The notes under the pieces: model-generated | The model's database searches: none | The model's input: the letters and a program-made list of their open reading frames with translations, nothing else | What the model was told of the DNA's origin: nothing | Shown: positions 17,480 to 30,018 of the stretch, piece by piece | Layout of the letters: the number at the start of each line of letters is the position of its first letter | How positions within the stretch are numbered: position 1 is the stretch's first letter | Origin: Micromonospora gifhornensis | GTDB taxonomy: Bacteria; Actinomycetota; Actinomycetes; Mycobacteriales; Micromonosporaceae | DNA length: 64,000 bases | Direction: 5' to 3' | NCBI RefSeq assembly: GCF_016863515.1 | Contig: NZ_BOPA01000020.1 | Span: 62,001-126,000 of the forward strand | Translations under genes and position numbers: made by a program

Positions 17480-18633
17480 GGTGCCGTCACCGCCTTCTTG
17501 TTCAGCACGGAATGGGTGAGCACGTCGACCAGGGACTCGGCGTGGGCCTGCCAGGTGCATCCCTCGGCGAGGGCGTGACCGAACGCGACGGCCTGCTCGT
17601 ACTGCGCCGGCGTCGACAGGATCGCGTCGGCCTTGGCGAGCAGTTGCCGGCTGTCGTCCGGATCGTGCAGGTACCGGTCGTCGTCGACGAGGGCGGCGAG
17701 GCCGGCGGAGCGGGACACAAGCGTCGGCACGCCCACGGCCATCGCCTCCAGGTAGACGCAGCCGAACGCCTCGGTACGCGACGGCAGGACGAACAGGTCG
17801 GACTCGCCGAGCACCTTCGCCACCTCGTCGGGTGCGATCCGGCCGGTGAAGTGGATCCGGTCGCCGTGGCCCAACTGGTCGCGCAGCCCTTCCAGCCGGT
17901 GCCGCTCGGGTCCGTCGCCGACCACCCACCAACTCGCCGCGGGCCACCTGTCCCGGATCGCGGCGAAGGCCCGCAGCAGGGTCTCCTGGTTCTTGTTCGT
18001 GTCGACGTTGCCGACGGTGACGAAACGCGGGAAGTCGTCGGCGTTCAGGCGCTCGAAGGTGGACCCGCCGCGCGGGGCGAAGGCGTCGAGCAGCACCCCG
18101 TTGGGCACCACGTGGCACCCGGCCCGCAGCTCGGGTGGCAGGTCGTCGACGATGTCGGGACCCACCGCCACCAGCGCCTGTGCCCGCCGCAACGAGCCGG
18201 CGATGATGCGGCGTCGCACCGGGTCGGTGCGTGCGCCGGACGCCGTCATCGGGGCCCGACCGTGCAGCACCACCACCATCGGCGCCACGACACGGCGCAG
18301 CAGGCTGCTCGCCCACACCCCTTCGGCCAGCACGGCGTCGACCGGCTCGGACCACAGGCGTCCGCGGTGCACCAGCGACGCCAGGTGGTGTGCGCCGAGA
18401 ATCCGACGCCGGGTGTGCGGGACCGCCGTGCGGTCGGCCGGGTCGATCTCGTGCATCCGCGCGGTCAGGCCGTCGCGGGTCAGCTTGAACACCCGGATCC
18501 GTACGCCGAGGTCACGCAGGGCGTCGCACTGGTTGGCGACGAACGTGCCGTCCCACGGCCGCTCGGGTTCGGGATACCAGGGTGTGAAGACCGCGACCGT
18601 CAGCTGGCGGTCCACGGCGGTGCGTACGCTCAC
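17476..18633 (-). CDS. Glycosyltransferase family 4
   Basis: A 385-residue GT-B enzyme. The N-terminal FTPWYPEPERPWDGTFVANQCDAL is the typical start of GT4 acceptor domains, and the donor domain has EAFGCVYLEAMAVGVPTLVSRSAG, the E-x7-E motif. It begins with GTG at 18633, 17 bases after the ABC exporter stop, and couples to the pyruvyl transferase gene through a GTGA overlap. It should extend the lipid-linked glycan in the cytoplasm before export. Donor sugar unknown. Confidence 0.87.
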   Translation of the reverse strand: MSVRTAVDRQLTVAVFTPWYPEPERPWDGTFVANQCDALRDLGVRIRVFKLTRDGLTARMHEIDPADRTAVPHTRRRILGAHHLASLVHRGRLWSEPVDAVLAEGVWASSLLRRVVAPMVVVLHGRAPMTASGARTDPVRRRIIAGSLRRAQALVAVGPDIVDDLPPELRAGCHVVPNGVLLDAFAPRGGSTFERLNADDFPRFVTVGNVDTNKNQETLLRAFAAIRDRWPAASWWVVGDGPERHRLEGLRDQLGHGDRIHFTGRIAPDEVAKVLGESDLFVLPSRTEAFGCVYLEAMAVGVPTLVSRSAGLAALVDDDRYLHDPDDSRQLLAKADAILSTPAQYEQAVAFGHALAEGCTWQAHAESLVDVLTHSVLNKKAVTAP

Positions 18634-18650
18634 GGGTGCTCGCTTCCCAC

Positions 18651-20453
<1,803 letters not shown>

Positions 20454-20494
20454 CCCGCCGCCCGCGCCGCCCGGATCCGCCGCCTGCATTCCCG

Positions 20495-21340
20495 TCACCG
20501 GTACTCCGGAAGCACCGCGAAGATGTCCTCCGCCGCCGTTGCGGTGACTTCGGTGTCCTGGAACAGCCCCTGCTCGTCGGGGCGGACGAACTCGTAGCCG
20601 CACTCGCGCAGCAGGGCGGCGATGGGCAGCCGGTCCTCGCCCAGCAGTCGGCGGCTCATGCCGTTCCACTCCAGCTGCAACACCCCGATGCGGCGTTGGC
20701 GCAGGGCCTCGCGGGCACCGTCGAGCACGAGCCGTTCGACGCCCTCGACGTCGATCTTCACGCCTGTCGCGAACCGGTCCCCGAGGACGTTGTCCAGGGT
20801 GTCCACGGCGATCGACTCGCCGCCCGCCGCCGGATCGAGCAGCAGGTGGTTTGTCGAGTCGCGTCCGGTGGTCAGCTGGAGCTGCCCCGGCCGGTCGGCG
20901 AGCCCGCACTCCAGCACGGTGATGGGAAAGTCGTTGAGCGCCACGTTCTCCCGCAGGCGTCGCGCCGCGTCGCGGCCCGGCTCGACCGCGATGACCTGCG
21001 CACCCGCGTCGGCGGCCCACAGCGCGTACGCGCCGACGTTGCTGCCCACGTCGACGAACAGGTCACCAGGGGTGAGGATCCGTCGCCACGCCATCATCTC
21101 GTTCCAGTCCGGGGGTGGGGCGTAGACCACCTTCGACGCCGCGCTGCAGTGCAGCTCGGCCCACATCCGACCGCCCTGGCCCACCCGGGTGAGGGTGCGC
21201 AGGCCCAGGCGACCCCGCACCTGGAAGCGGACGGCGCGGGCGACCCCGCTGAGCCGGGCACCCCGGTTGGCCGGATGCGTCCAGACGTAGTGGAGCACCC
21301 GGCCGCTGTTGCGCACGGTCGATGGGACGGCCCAGTTCAT
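20495..21340 (-). CDS. FkbM-family methyltransferase
   Basis: A 281-residue SAM-dependent methyltransferase. The SAM motif FVDVGSNVGAYALWAADAGAQVIAVEPG lies near residues 94-121, followed by NVALNDFPITVLECGLAD, and the characteristic IDVEGVERLVLDGA segment lies in the second half. FkbM-type enzymes O-methylate sugars or polyketides; in a glycan operon a sugar or glycan end-group is the likely target. It is 34 bases after the aminotransferase gene and 41 before the ABC exporter, in the same direction. Confidence 0.87.
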   Translation of the reverse strand: MNWAVPSTVRNSGRVLHYVWTHPANRGARLSGVARAVRFQVRGRLGLRTLTRVGQGGRMWAELHCSAASKVVYAPPPDWNEMMAWRRILTPGDLFVDVGSNVGAYALWAADAGAQVIAVEPGRDAARRLRENVALNDFPITVLECGLADRPGQLQLTTGRDSTNHLLLDPAAGGESIAVDTLDNVLGDRFATGVKIDVEGVERLVLDGAREALRQRRIGVLQLEWNGMSRRLLGEDRLPIAALLRECGYEFVRPDEQGLFQDTEVTATAAEDIFAVLPEYR

Positions 21341-21374
21341 GCGTTCTCCTCGGTGGTGAGCTGAACCGGCGGCA

Positions 21375-22523
21375 TCACGTGGACGACGCTGCCGTCCGGG
21401 CGGTCACGAAGTCGTCGATCATGCCGAGCACGAAGGTGATCTGCCGTTCGGTGAGCGCGCTGCCGCTGGGCAGGGTCAGCCCCTCGGCGCACAGGGCGTC
21501 GGCGGCCCCGGTGAGCAGGCTCTCCGCGCCCGCGTACGCCGGCTGCTGGTGCATCGGCTTCCACACGTGGCGGGTCTCGATGTTCCACTCGGCGAGGTGA
21601 GCGGCGAGGTCGGCGGCCTGCCAGCCAGACCGTTGCGGGTGCACCCGGATGGCGGTGAGCCAGCAGTTCGAGTCGGAGTCCTCGGCACCGATCAACTCCA
21701 CACCCGGCACCGGGGCGAAGAGCTTCGCGTACCTGTCGCGCAGCTGCCGCCGCCGGTCGATCATCTCGTCCAACCGGGCCAGTTGGGCGCGGCCCAGCGC
21801 GGCGAGCAGGTTGCTGAGCCGGTAGTTGTAGCCGGTCTCCCGGTGCTCGTACTGGATCATCGGCTCCCGCGCCTGATGGGCGAGATGCCGCGCCCGGGCG
21901 AGCAGAGCCGCGTCGTCGCCGACGAGCATGCCCCCGCCCGAGGTGGTCATGATCTTGTTGCCGTTGAAGGAGAGCGCGCCGACCCGACCGAAGGACCCGG
22001 CGGCCCGACCGAGGTGGGTGGCGCCGAGCGCCTCCGCCGCGTCCTCGACCACCGGCACGTCGGCGGCGGCACAGATCGGCAGCAGCGCGGTGTAGTCGGC
22101 GCAGCTGCCGAAGAGGTCGACCGGGATCACCGCGCCGACCCGCTCACCGCGTGCCCGCAGCCGCTGCAGCAGATCGGCGACCAGCCCGACGTCGACGTTG
22201 CCGGTCCGGGGGTCACAGTCGACGAAGACCGGCCGGGCACCGGTGTAGGAGACCGCGTTGGCGGTGGCGACGAAGGTCAGCGTCGGTACGAGCACCACGT
22301 CGCCCGGCCCGACACCCAGCCCGAGCAGCGCCAGATGCAGCGCGGCGGTGCCGGAACTGACCGCCACCGCACCGGTGGTGCCGACCCGCGCCGCCACCTC
22401 CTGCTCGAAGGCGTCGACATCCGGCCCGAACGGGGTGACCCAGCCGGAGCGCAGCGCCGAGATCAGGTACGACTCCTCCAACGCGCCGACGTCCGGCGAG
22501 GACAGGTAGATGGGTTCGGTCAT
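21375..22523 (-). CDS. DegT/DnrJ/EryC1/StrS-family sugar aminotransferase
   Basis: A 382-residue PLP enzyme that aminates keto-sugar nucleotides. The PLP-binding lysine is K190 in LSFNGNKIMTTSGGGML, with the preceding VVEDAAEALGA carrying the cofactor Asp, and SSGTAALHLAL near residue 56. The sequence most resembles PglE/LegC/PseC-like 4-aminotransferases that act on 4-keto-6-deoxy UDP-GlcNAc. The ATG at 22523 overlaps the stop of the phosphosugar transferase gene (ATGA). With that transferase and the PglD-like acetyltransferase at 28.0 kb it suggests a di-N-acetyl amino sugar; the needed 4,6-dehydratase is not in view. Confidence 0.9.
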   Translation of the reverse strand: MTEPIYLSSPDVGALEESYLISALRSGWVTPFGPDVDAFEQEVAARVGTTGAVAVSSGTAALHLALLGLGVGPGDVVLVPTLTFVATANAVSYTGARPVFVDCDPRTGNVDVGLVADLLQRLRARGERVGAVIPVDLFGSCADYTALLPICAAADVPVVEDAAEALGATHLGRAAGSFGRVGALSFNGNKIMTTSGGGMLVGDDAALLARARHLAHQAREPMIQYEHRETGYNYRLSNLLAALGRAQLARLDEMIDRRRQLRDRYAKLFAPVPGVELIGAEDSDSNCWLTAIRVHPQRSGWQAADLAAHLAEWNIETRHVWKPMHQQPAYAGAESLLTGAADALCAEGLTLPSGSALTERQITFVLGMIDDFVTARTAASST

Positions 22524-23167
22524 CGTCGGCTCCCGAGGAACTCCGGTGCCGTCGCGTGGCCCTCGGCGGAGATGCCTTCCCGGCGCAGCGTCGTACCGAT
22601 GGTGGCGACCAGGATCGCCAGGTCGAGGCGGAAGGTGCGCCGCTCGACGTAGTCGACGTCCAGGCTGAGCCGCACGTCCCAGTCGAGACTGTTGCGTCCG
22701 CTCACCTGGGCCAGGCCCGTGACGCCGGGCCGGACCTCGTGACGCCGGGCCTGCCGGGGCGAGTACCGGCTCAGATACTGCGGCAGCAGCGGTCGGGGCC
22801 CGACAAGGCTCATGTCGCCGCGCACCACGTTCCACAAGCTGGGCAGTTCGTCCAGGCTGGTGGAACGCAGCCACCGGCCGAGCGGGGTGAGGCGATCAGC
22901 GTCGCTGACCTGCGTGCCCCGGGGCTCGTGCATGGAGCGGAACTTGACCAGCTCGAACGGACGCTCGTCGAGCCCGATGCGGCACTGCCGGAACAGCACC
23001 GGGCGACCCAACCCGACGGCCACCACCACCGCCACCACCGCCATGAGCGGTGCGGTCAACAGCAGCAGCACCGCCGCCACGACCACGTCGAATACTCGCT
23101 TCGCCCGATCGCCGGATCGCGCGACCCGGGGAGGGCGTACGGGTGGAGCCACCGAGGATACCGGCAC
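22520..23167 (-). CDS. Initiating phosphosugar transferase (PglC/WcaJ-type bacterial sugar transferase)
   Basis: A 215-residue membrane enzyme that transfers sugar 1-phosphate from a nucleotide sugar to polyprenyl phosphate, starting glycan synthesis. A hydrophobic re-entrant helix covers residues 26-52; the core has KFRSMH (75-80), the catalytic Asp-Glu dyad in TSLDELPSLWNV (D106-E107), and GDMSLVGPRPL. It is the short PglC form without extra N-terminal spans. The GTG start has GGAG nine bases upstream. It is the first gene of the eight-gene operon and is coupled to the aminotransferase by ATGA. Confidence 0.9.
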   Translation of the reverse strand: MPVSSVAPPVRPPRVARSGDRAKRVFDVVVAAVLLLLTAPLMAVVAVVVAVGLGRPVLFRQCRIGLDERPFELVKFRSMHEPRGTQVSDADRLTPLGRWLRSTSLDELPSLWNVVRGDMSLVGPRPLLPQYLSRYSPRQARRHEVRPGVTGLAQVSGRNSLDWDVRLSLDVDYVERRTFRLDLAILVATIGTTLRREGISAEGHATAPEFLGSRR

Positions 23168-23351
23168 TGTTCTGATCTCCGTCCGTCAAACCGGTCATTG
23201 CGCTCTAAAGGGTTGTATCAGCTACACCACTGCCGCCGAGGGCAAATGGCGACAGCCAGGCTGATCCCGGGCACAACAACCCGTAGACGGAACGAAAGGA
23301 TGCGGTCCACCGGCGCGTCGAATCGCGCTCGCGGTGTGTCGGACGGTCGGC

Positions 23352-23768
23352 TCAGTCCTCGGTGTCGAGGCGGCGCTGCAGCATCGTGCGCAGCGGAAGC
23401 GATTCGCCGTCGCGCCCACCCGCGCCGATGATCAGGGGCGCCGGACTGGGCTGGGGATCGGCGCCGAGCAACCGGGCGCGCAGCGTACGCGGCACGGTCA
23501 GCAGGTGGAATCGGCCGTCCACGTCGACGGCGCGGCTGCGCGCCCGGTCGATGTACCAGCCGTGCAGCCGGGTCCGGTAGCGGGCCCGCCCGTCGTAGGA
23601 CCGGGCGACGAGTCGGGTGGTGGGCAGCCCTCGCCGCCGTGCCTCGGCGACGAAGTCGCTGACCAGCGCCGCCGCCTCGGCCTGCTCGGCGAGGCGGCGA
23701 CGCTCAGCGGCGGCCGCGTGTGCCAGCACCGCGTGCTGGCGCGCCGTCTGCCAGTCCTCGTCGCCCAC
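23352..23768 (-). CDS. Conserved hypothetical protein, 138 residues
   Basis: I do not recognise a named family. The protein begins with an Ala/Arg/Glu-rich stretch likely to form one long helix (about residues 8-45), followed by a compact part with YDGRARYRTRLHGWYID and VDVDGRFHLLTVP, which alternates like short beta strands. There is no signal peptide or membrane span. Codon use is as in neighbouring genes and the GTG start is preceded by AGGAGC, so it is very probably expressed. It lies between the glycan operon and tex, on the same strand, with a 21-base tandem repeat array directly upstream. Confidence 0.7.
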   Translation of the reverse strand: MGDEDWQTARQHAVLAHAAAAERRRLAEQAEAAALVSDFVAEARRRGLPTTRLVARSYDGRARYRTRLHGWYIDRARSRAVDVDGRFHLLTVPRTLRARLLGADPQPSPAPLIIGAGGRDGESLPLRTMLQRRLDTED

Positions 23769-23797
23769 GCTCCTGACGGTACGCCCACCCGATCGCC

Positions 23798-23890
23798 CGT
23801 GCCGGCCCGGCCCGACGGCACGCCGGCCCTGCGCGACGGCACGCCGGCCCGGCCCGACGGCACGCCGGCCCTGCGCGACGGTGCCGGTCC
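23798..23890. repeat. GC-rich tandem repeat array, 21-base units in a 42-base alternation
   Basis: About four and a half units of the type GCACGCCGGCCCnGCnCGACG lie head to tail, alternating between a CCCGGCCCG and a CCCTGCGCG variant. The array is non-coding by my reading and sits between the 138-residue gene and tex. It looks like a minisatellite that could vary in copy number. Confidence 0.75.
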
Positions 23891-23910
23891 GGCGGTACGC
23901 CCACTTCCGC

Positions 23911-23940
23911 TCGGCGGTGCGGCGTGTGCCGCACCGCCGA
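23911..23940 (-). terminator. Hairpin terminator downstream of tex
   Basis: A perfect 13-bp stem (TCGGCGGTGCGGC with its complement) closes a GTGT loop about 40 bases after the tex stop codon. No T tract, as is usual here. Confidence 0.75.
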
Positions 23941-23981
23941 GTCGACCGGGATGTGCCCGCCGCCGGGGGAGTGGGGTCTGC

Positions 23982-26432
<2,451 letters not shown>

Positions 26433-26481
26433 GATGTCGCTCCGCCTTCTGGTGTGGGTTCCGTCGTGCATTCTGCCGGGC

Positions 26482-26487
26482 TACCGT
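26482..26487 (+). promoter_or_regulatory. Probable -10 box of dgt, leaderless start
   Basis: TACCGT is followed by exactly seven bases and the ATG at 26495. This favours that ATG over the in-frame GTG at 26486, which would overlap the box. The -35 region (TTCCGT, 17 bases away) is weak. Confidence 0.5.
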
Positions 26488-26494
26488 GGCGATC

Positions 26495-28006
26495 ATGGAA
26501 GCACCTGTGGAGCCTCGGGCGCGGCGGCTGTTCGGCGGCAGCGCGCGTGCCCTCGGCGACCTGGCGACCAGCCCGTTCCGGACCGACCGGGACCGCATCG
26601 TGGGCTCGCCGTTCTTCGCCCGGCTCGGTGGGGTCACCCAGGTGGTGAGCCCGGGTGGGTCCGGGCTGCTGGTGCACAACCGGCTCACCCACAGCCTCAA
26701 GGTCGCCCAGGTGGCCCGGGCGATCGCCGAACGCCTCACCGTCGACGGCTGGCAGCGTGACCTGGCAGAGAAGTTGGGTGGCTGCGACCCGGACGTGGTG
26801 GAGGCCGCCGCGTTGGCCCACGACCTCGGTCACCCGCCCTTCGGGCACCTGGGGGAGCGGGTGCTGGACCGGCTGGCCCGGCACCGGCTCGGCCTGCCCG
26901 ACGGCTTCGAGGGCAACGCCCAGTCGTACCGCATCGTCACCTCGACGGAGATCCGGGGCGCGGCCACCACCGGCCTGGACCTGACCGCGGCGGTGCGGGC
27001 CGCGATGCTGAAGTACCCGTGGACCCGGCTCGATCATCCCGATCCGCATCCGCGCCTGTTGGATCCGCCGCCGCGCGGGGCGAGCCCACCGCCCGACGAC
27101 CTGGACAGCGGCTCGGCGAAGTTCGGGGCGTACCGCACCGAGTTGGACGATCTGCGGCAGGCCCGGGCACCGTTCGTCGGGCGGATCGCCGACTGGCAGC
27201 AGACCGTCGAGGCGTCGGTGATGGACATCGCCGACGACATCGCGTACGCCATCCACGACGTGGAGGACTTCTACCGGGTCGGGGTGCTCCAGCAGGGCGC
27301 GGTGGCCGCCGAACTGATGGCCTGGCAGCGTGAGGGCGGGCACCTGCGGGCCATCACCGACGCGGCGCTGGCCACCTCGGCACGCCGCCCCGGCGCGGCG
27401 ATCGAGCGGCTGCGTCGCCAACTGCACCGCAAGGACGGCTGGGTCGCCGACGATGACGCCTTCGCCTCGGCGGTCGAACACGTCCGCGAGGAACTCGTCG
27501 ACGGGCTGCTCGCGATGCCGTTCGACGGTTCGATCGAGGCGGAACAGTACGTGGCCCGCTTCTCCGCCCGGTGGACCACCCGGCTGGTCGACGCGATCAC
27601 CATCACCGAGAAGCCGTCGCTGCGCTCCGGGCACGTGCTGCTGCCCCCACCGCAGTGGCACGAGGTGCAGGTGCTCAAGTTCGTCCACCACCGGTTCGTG
27701 CTGGCCCGCCCGGACCTGGCGTTGCACCAGCGTGGTCAGGCCCGACTGCTCGGCACCCTGGTCGAGGCGCTGCTGGAGTGGCTGCTCGACCCGGAGGAGG
27801 AGTCCCGCCTGCCCCGCCGCCTGCACGACCTGGTGGAGTTGGCCGAGGCGGAACTGCATCCGCGTACCCAGGACCGGATCAGCAAGGCCCGCGGCCGGGC
27901 CATCGTGGATTTCGTCGCGCAGCTGACCGACGGGCAGGCGGTGGCGATGCTCGACTCCCTGTCGGGCCGTTCGGGCGCGCTGTGGACCGACGCGTTCGTG
28001 CTCTGA
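26495..28006 (+). CDS. dgt: Deoxyguanosinetriphosphate triphosphohydrolase (dGTPase), HD domain
   Basis: A 503-residue HD-superfamily enzyme that splits dGTP (or other dNTPs) to the nucleoside and triphosphate, helping control nucleotide pools. The metal ligands are visible: H66 in NRLTHSLKVAQVAR, H109-D110 in AALAHDLGHPPFGHLGE, and the later Asp in VMDIADDIAYAIHDVEDF. Length fits the long actinobacterial form. Start at the ATG preceded by a TAnnnT box. It diverges from tex and almost touches the converging acetyltransferase gene (10 bases). Confidence 0.93.
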   Translation: MEAPVEPRARRLFGGSARALGDLATSPFRTDRDRIVGSPFFARLGGVTQVVSPGGSGLLVHNRLTHSLKVAQVARAIAERLTVDGWQRDLAEKLGGCDPDVVEAAALAHDLGHPPFGHLGERVLDRLARHRLGLPDGFEGNAQSYRIVTSTEIRGAATTGLDLTAAVRAAMLKYPWTRLDHPDPHPRLLDPPPRGASPPPDDLDSGSAKFGAYRTELDDLRQARAPFVGRIADWQQTVEASVMDIADDIAYAIHDVEDFYRVGVLQQGAVAAELMAWQREGGHLRAITDAALATSARRPGAAIERLRRQLHRKDGWVADDDAFASAVEHVREELVDGLLAMPFDGSIEAEQYVARFSARWTTRLVDAITITEKPSLRSGHVLLPPPQWHEVQVLKFVHHRFVLARPDLALHQRGQARLLGTLVEALLEWLLDPEEESRLPRRLHDLVELAEAELHPRTQDRISKARGRAIVDFVAQLTDGQAVAMLDSLSGRSGALWTDAFVL

Positions 28007-28016
28007 GCGGCGCGGC

Positions 28017-28700
28017 TCAACGGGCCGGTACGCCCTTGACGACGGTGTCCGGCGGCACGTCGCGTACCACGCAGGCCCCCGCGCCGACGATCGCGCCGGC
28101 ACCGACGCGCAACTTGGGCAGCACCACCGCGCCCGCGCCGATCAGCGCGGCGGTGTCCAGACGGCAGTCGCCGGAGACGGCCGCGAGCGGGTGCAGCGAG
28201 ACGTGGTCGCCGACCACGCAGTCGTGGGCGAGGGTGGCGTTCTGGTTGACGTGCAGGTGTCGTCCGGCGGTGACGTTCGTGGTGATCCGGGCCCCGGCGA
28301 ACACCACCAGACCCTCGGCGCAGACGAGGTCGGCGCCGACGGTGGCGTCCGGGTGCACCAGACTGGCCACCGGCAGGCCGAAGGAGTCGACGCGGGCGGC
28401 CACCGTCCGGCGGACCCTCGGGTCGCCCAGGGCGAGCGTGAGGTGGGTCTGCGGGGGCAACTGCCCGAGTACGGCGAGGGTGCCGAGGTACGGCAGACCG
28501 GTCGCCTCCGCCCGTTTACGGTTCACGTCCGACGGGGCGTCGTCGACGAAACCGACCGGCCGCCAGACCGCCCGGCCGGCCGCCTCGTTGACCGCCGCCA
28601 CCAGTTGGGCGATCTCCCGACCGTGGCCGCCGCAGCCGACGATGACGAGGTCGAGACCCGCCTGCGCAGGGGTGGTCTCCTGGTCGCGGCGAACCTGCAT
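28017..28700 (-). CDS. PglD-like sugar O/N-acetyltransferase (left-handed beta-helix)
   Basis: A 227-residue acetyltransferase of the PglD/NeuD class. The N-terminal domain has the nucleotide-sugar binding LVIVGCGGHGREIAQL (residues 18-33) and FVDD; the C-terminal half is hexapeptide repeats with the catalytic His region VNQNATLAHDCVVGDHV, ending DVPPDTVVKGVPAR. PglD enzymes acetylate the 4-amino group made by PglE-type aminotransferases. That partner activity is at 21375-22523 in this window, so this gene probably belongs to the same pathway although separated by tex and dgt. GGAGGAG ribosome site, ATG start. Confidence 0.88.
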   Translation of the reverse strand: MQVRRDQETTPAQAGLDLVIVGCGGHGREIAQLVAAVNEAAGRAVWRPVGFVDDAPSDVNRKRAEATGLPYLGTLAVLGQLPPQTHLTLALGDPRVRRTVAARVDSFGLPVASLVHPDATVGADLVCAEGLVVFAGARITTNVTAGRHLHVNQNATLAHDCVVGDHVSLHPLAAVSGDCRLDTAALIGAGAVVLPKLRVGAGAIVGAGACVVRDVPPDTVVKGVPAR

Positions 28701-28828
28701 GTGTCTCCTCCGCCCGTTGACCGGATGACCGCTGACCGATCCGCGAGCAGATTAGCCAGTTTGTCGCGGTAGGCGCAGTTATCCGCCGGGCCCGGCGAGT
28801 CATCGGCACCCGGCGTCCGGCCGATGTC

Positions 28829-29968
28829 TCAGGCGATCGCCTGCCACCAGCCGTCGACCGAGGGCGGATCGTCGACCGTGACCCGCTCACCCGGGCGCGG
28901 CACGGCCAGCCGGACGTCGCGCGCCTTGGCCTCGGCCCAGAGCCGGTCCACCGGCTCCGACCAGTCGTGCAGCGCCAGGTTGAAGGTCGCCCAGTGCACC
29001 GGTACGAGCAGCCCACCGCGCAGATCGACGTGCGCGGTGACCGCCTCCTCCGGGAACATGTGGATGCTCGCCCAGGCGTGGTCGTACGCGCCGATCTGGA
29101 TGAGCGTCACGTCGAACGGCCCGTACGCCGCACCGATCTCGGCGTAACCGGCGAAGTAGCCGGAGTCTCCGGTGTAGTAGACCCGGCGCTGCCGCCCGGC
29201 GACCACCCAGGAACTCCAGAGGGTGCCGTTGCGGCGCAGCCCGCGCCCGGAGAAGTGCTGCGCGGCGGCGCAGGTGATCTCCAGTTCGGCCACCCGGTGG
29301 GTCTGCGCCCAGTCCAGTTCGACGATCCGGTCGGCCGGTACGCCCCACCGGTCGAGGTGGGCGCCGACGCCCAGCGGCACCAGGAACGGCGCCGACTGCC
29401 GGGCCGTCAACTCCCGGACCGTGGCCATGTCCAGGTGGTCGTAGTGGTCGTGGGAGATCAGGATGGCGTCGAGGTGGGGCAGTTCGTCGAGGCGTACCGG
29501 CGGCTCGTGCAACCGGCGCGGGCCGAGCGCGGCCGACGGCGAGCACCGCTCGCTCCACACCGGGTCGAGCAGCACCCGCCGTCCCTCGATCTCGATGAGC
29601 GTGGTGGCGTGGCCGTACCAGATGACGTTCAGTTCGCGGGCCGGGTCGACCGGCGTCGCCGCGACCGGGCGGACCAGTGGCACGGGGGCGCTCGGACGGC
29701 GTTTCTGCTTACCGAAGAGCAACTCTCGGAGCAGGTTGCGGTCCGGGGCCGGGGCGGTGATCGGGGTGCCCGGTCGGTTGTGGAAGACGCCGTCGCGGAA
29801 CTGCGGCGAGCGGGCCGCCCGGTCCGCCCGGGCTCCGGCGAGCCGACCACCGAGCGCGGCCGGGACGTCCCGGGCCGCCCAGGCCAGACCGGCCAACCCG
29901 GCCAGGGCCGCGAGCCCCGCCATCGAGCCGCTGATCCGTCGGCCGGTCACCTTCTTCGAGTCCCGCAT
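28829..29968 (-). CDS. MBL-fold metal-dependent hydrolase (UlaG/NAPE-PLD-like)
   Basis: A 379-residue protein. An N-terminal hydrophobic stretch (residues 14-31) may anchor it in the membrane. The metallo-beta-lactamase core starts at LNVIWYGHATTLIEIEG and has the metal motif SHDHYDHLD (residues 172-180), then YYTGDSGYFAGYAEIG and GLLVPVHWATFNL, all metal-ligand regions. Relatives include NAPE-hydrolysing phospholipase D and lactonases; the substrate here is unknown. GGAGGGGGA ribosome site. It lies 50 bases after the serine hydrolase gene on the same strand. Confidence 0.85.
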   Translation of the reverse strand: MRDSKKVTGRRISGSMAGLAALAGLAGLAWAARDVPAALGGRLAGARADRAARSPQFRDGVFHNRPGTPITAPAPDRNLLRELLFGKQKRRPSAPVPLVRPVAATPVDPARELNVIWYGHATTLIEIEGRRVLLDPVWSERCSPSAALGPRRLHEPPVRLDELPHLDAILISHDHYDHLDMATVRELTARQSAPFLVPLGVGAHLDRWGVPADRIVELDWAQTHRVAELEITCAAAQHFSGRGLRRNGTLWSSWVVAGRQRRVYYTGDSGYFAGYAEIGAAYGPFDVTLIQIGAYDHAWASIHMFPEEAVTAHVDLRGGLLVPVHWATFNLALHDWSEPVDRLWAEAKARDVRLAVPRPGERVTVDDPPSVDGWWQAIA

Positions 29969-30018
29969 GGTTCCCCCTCCGTCGCGGCCCGGATCCACGT
30001 TAACCGCCGCCGGCTCGG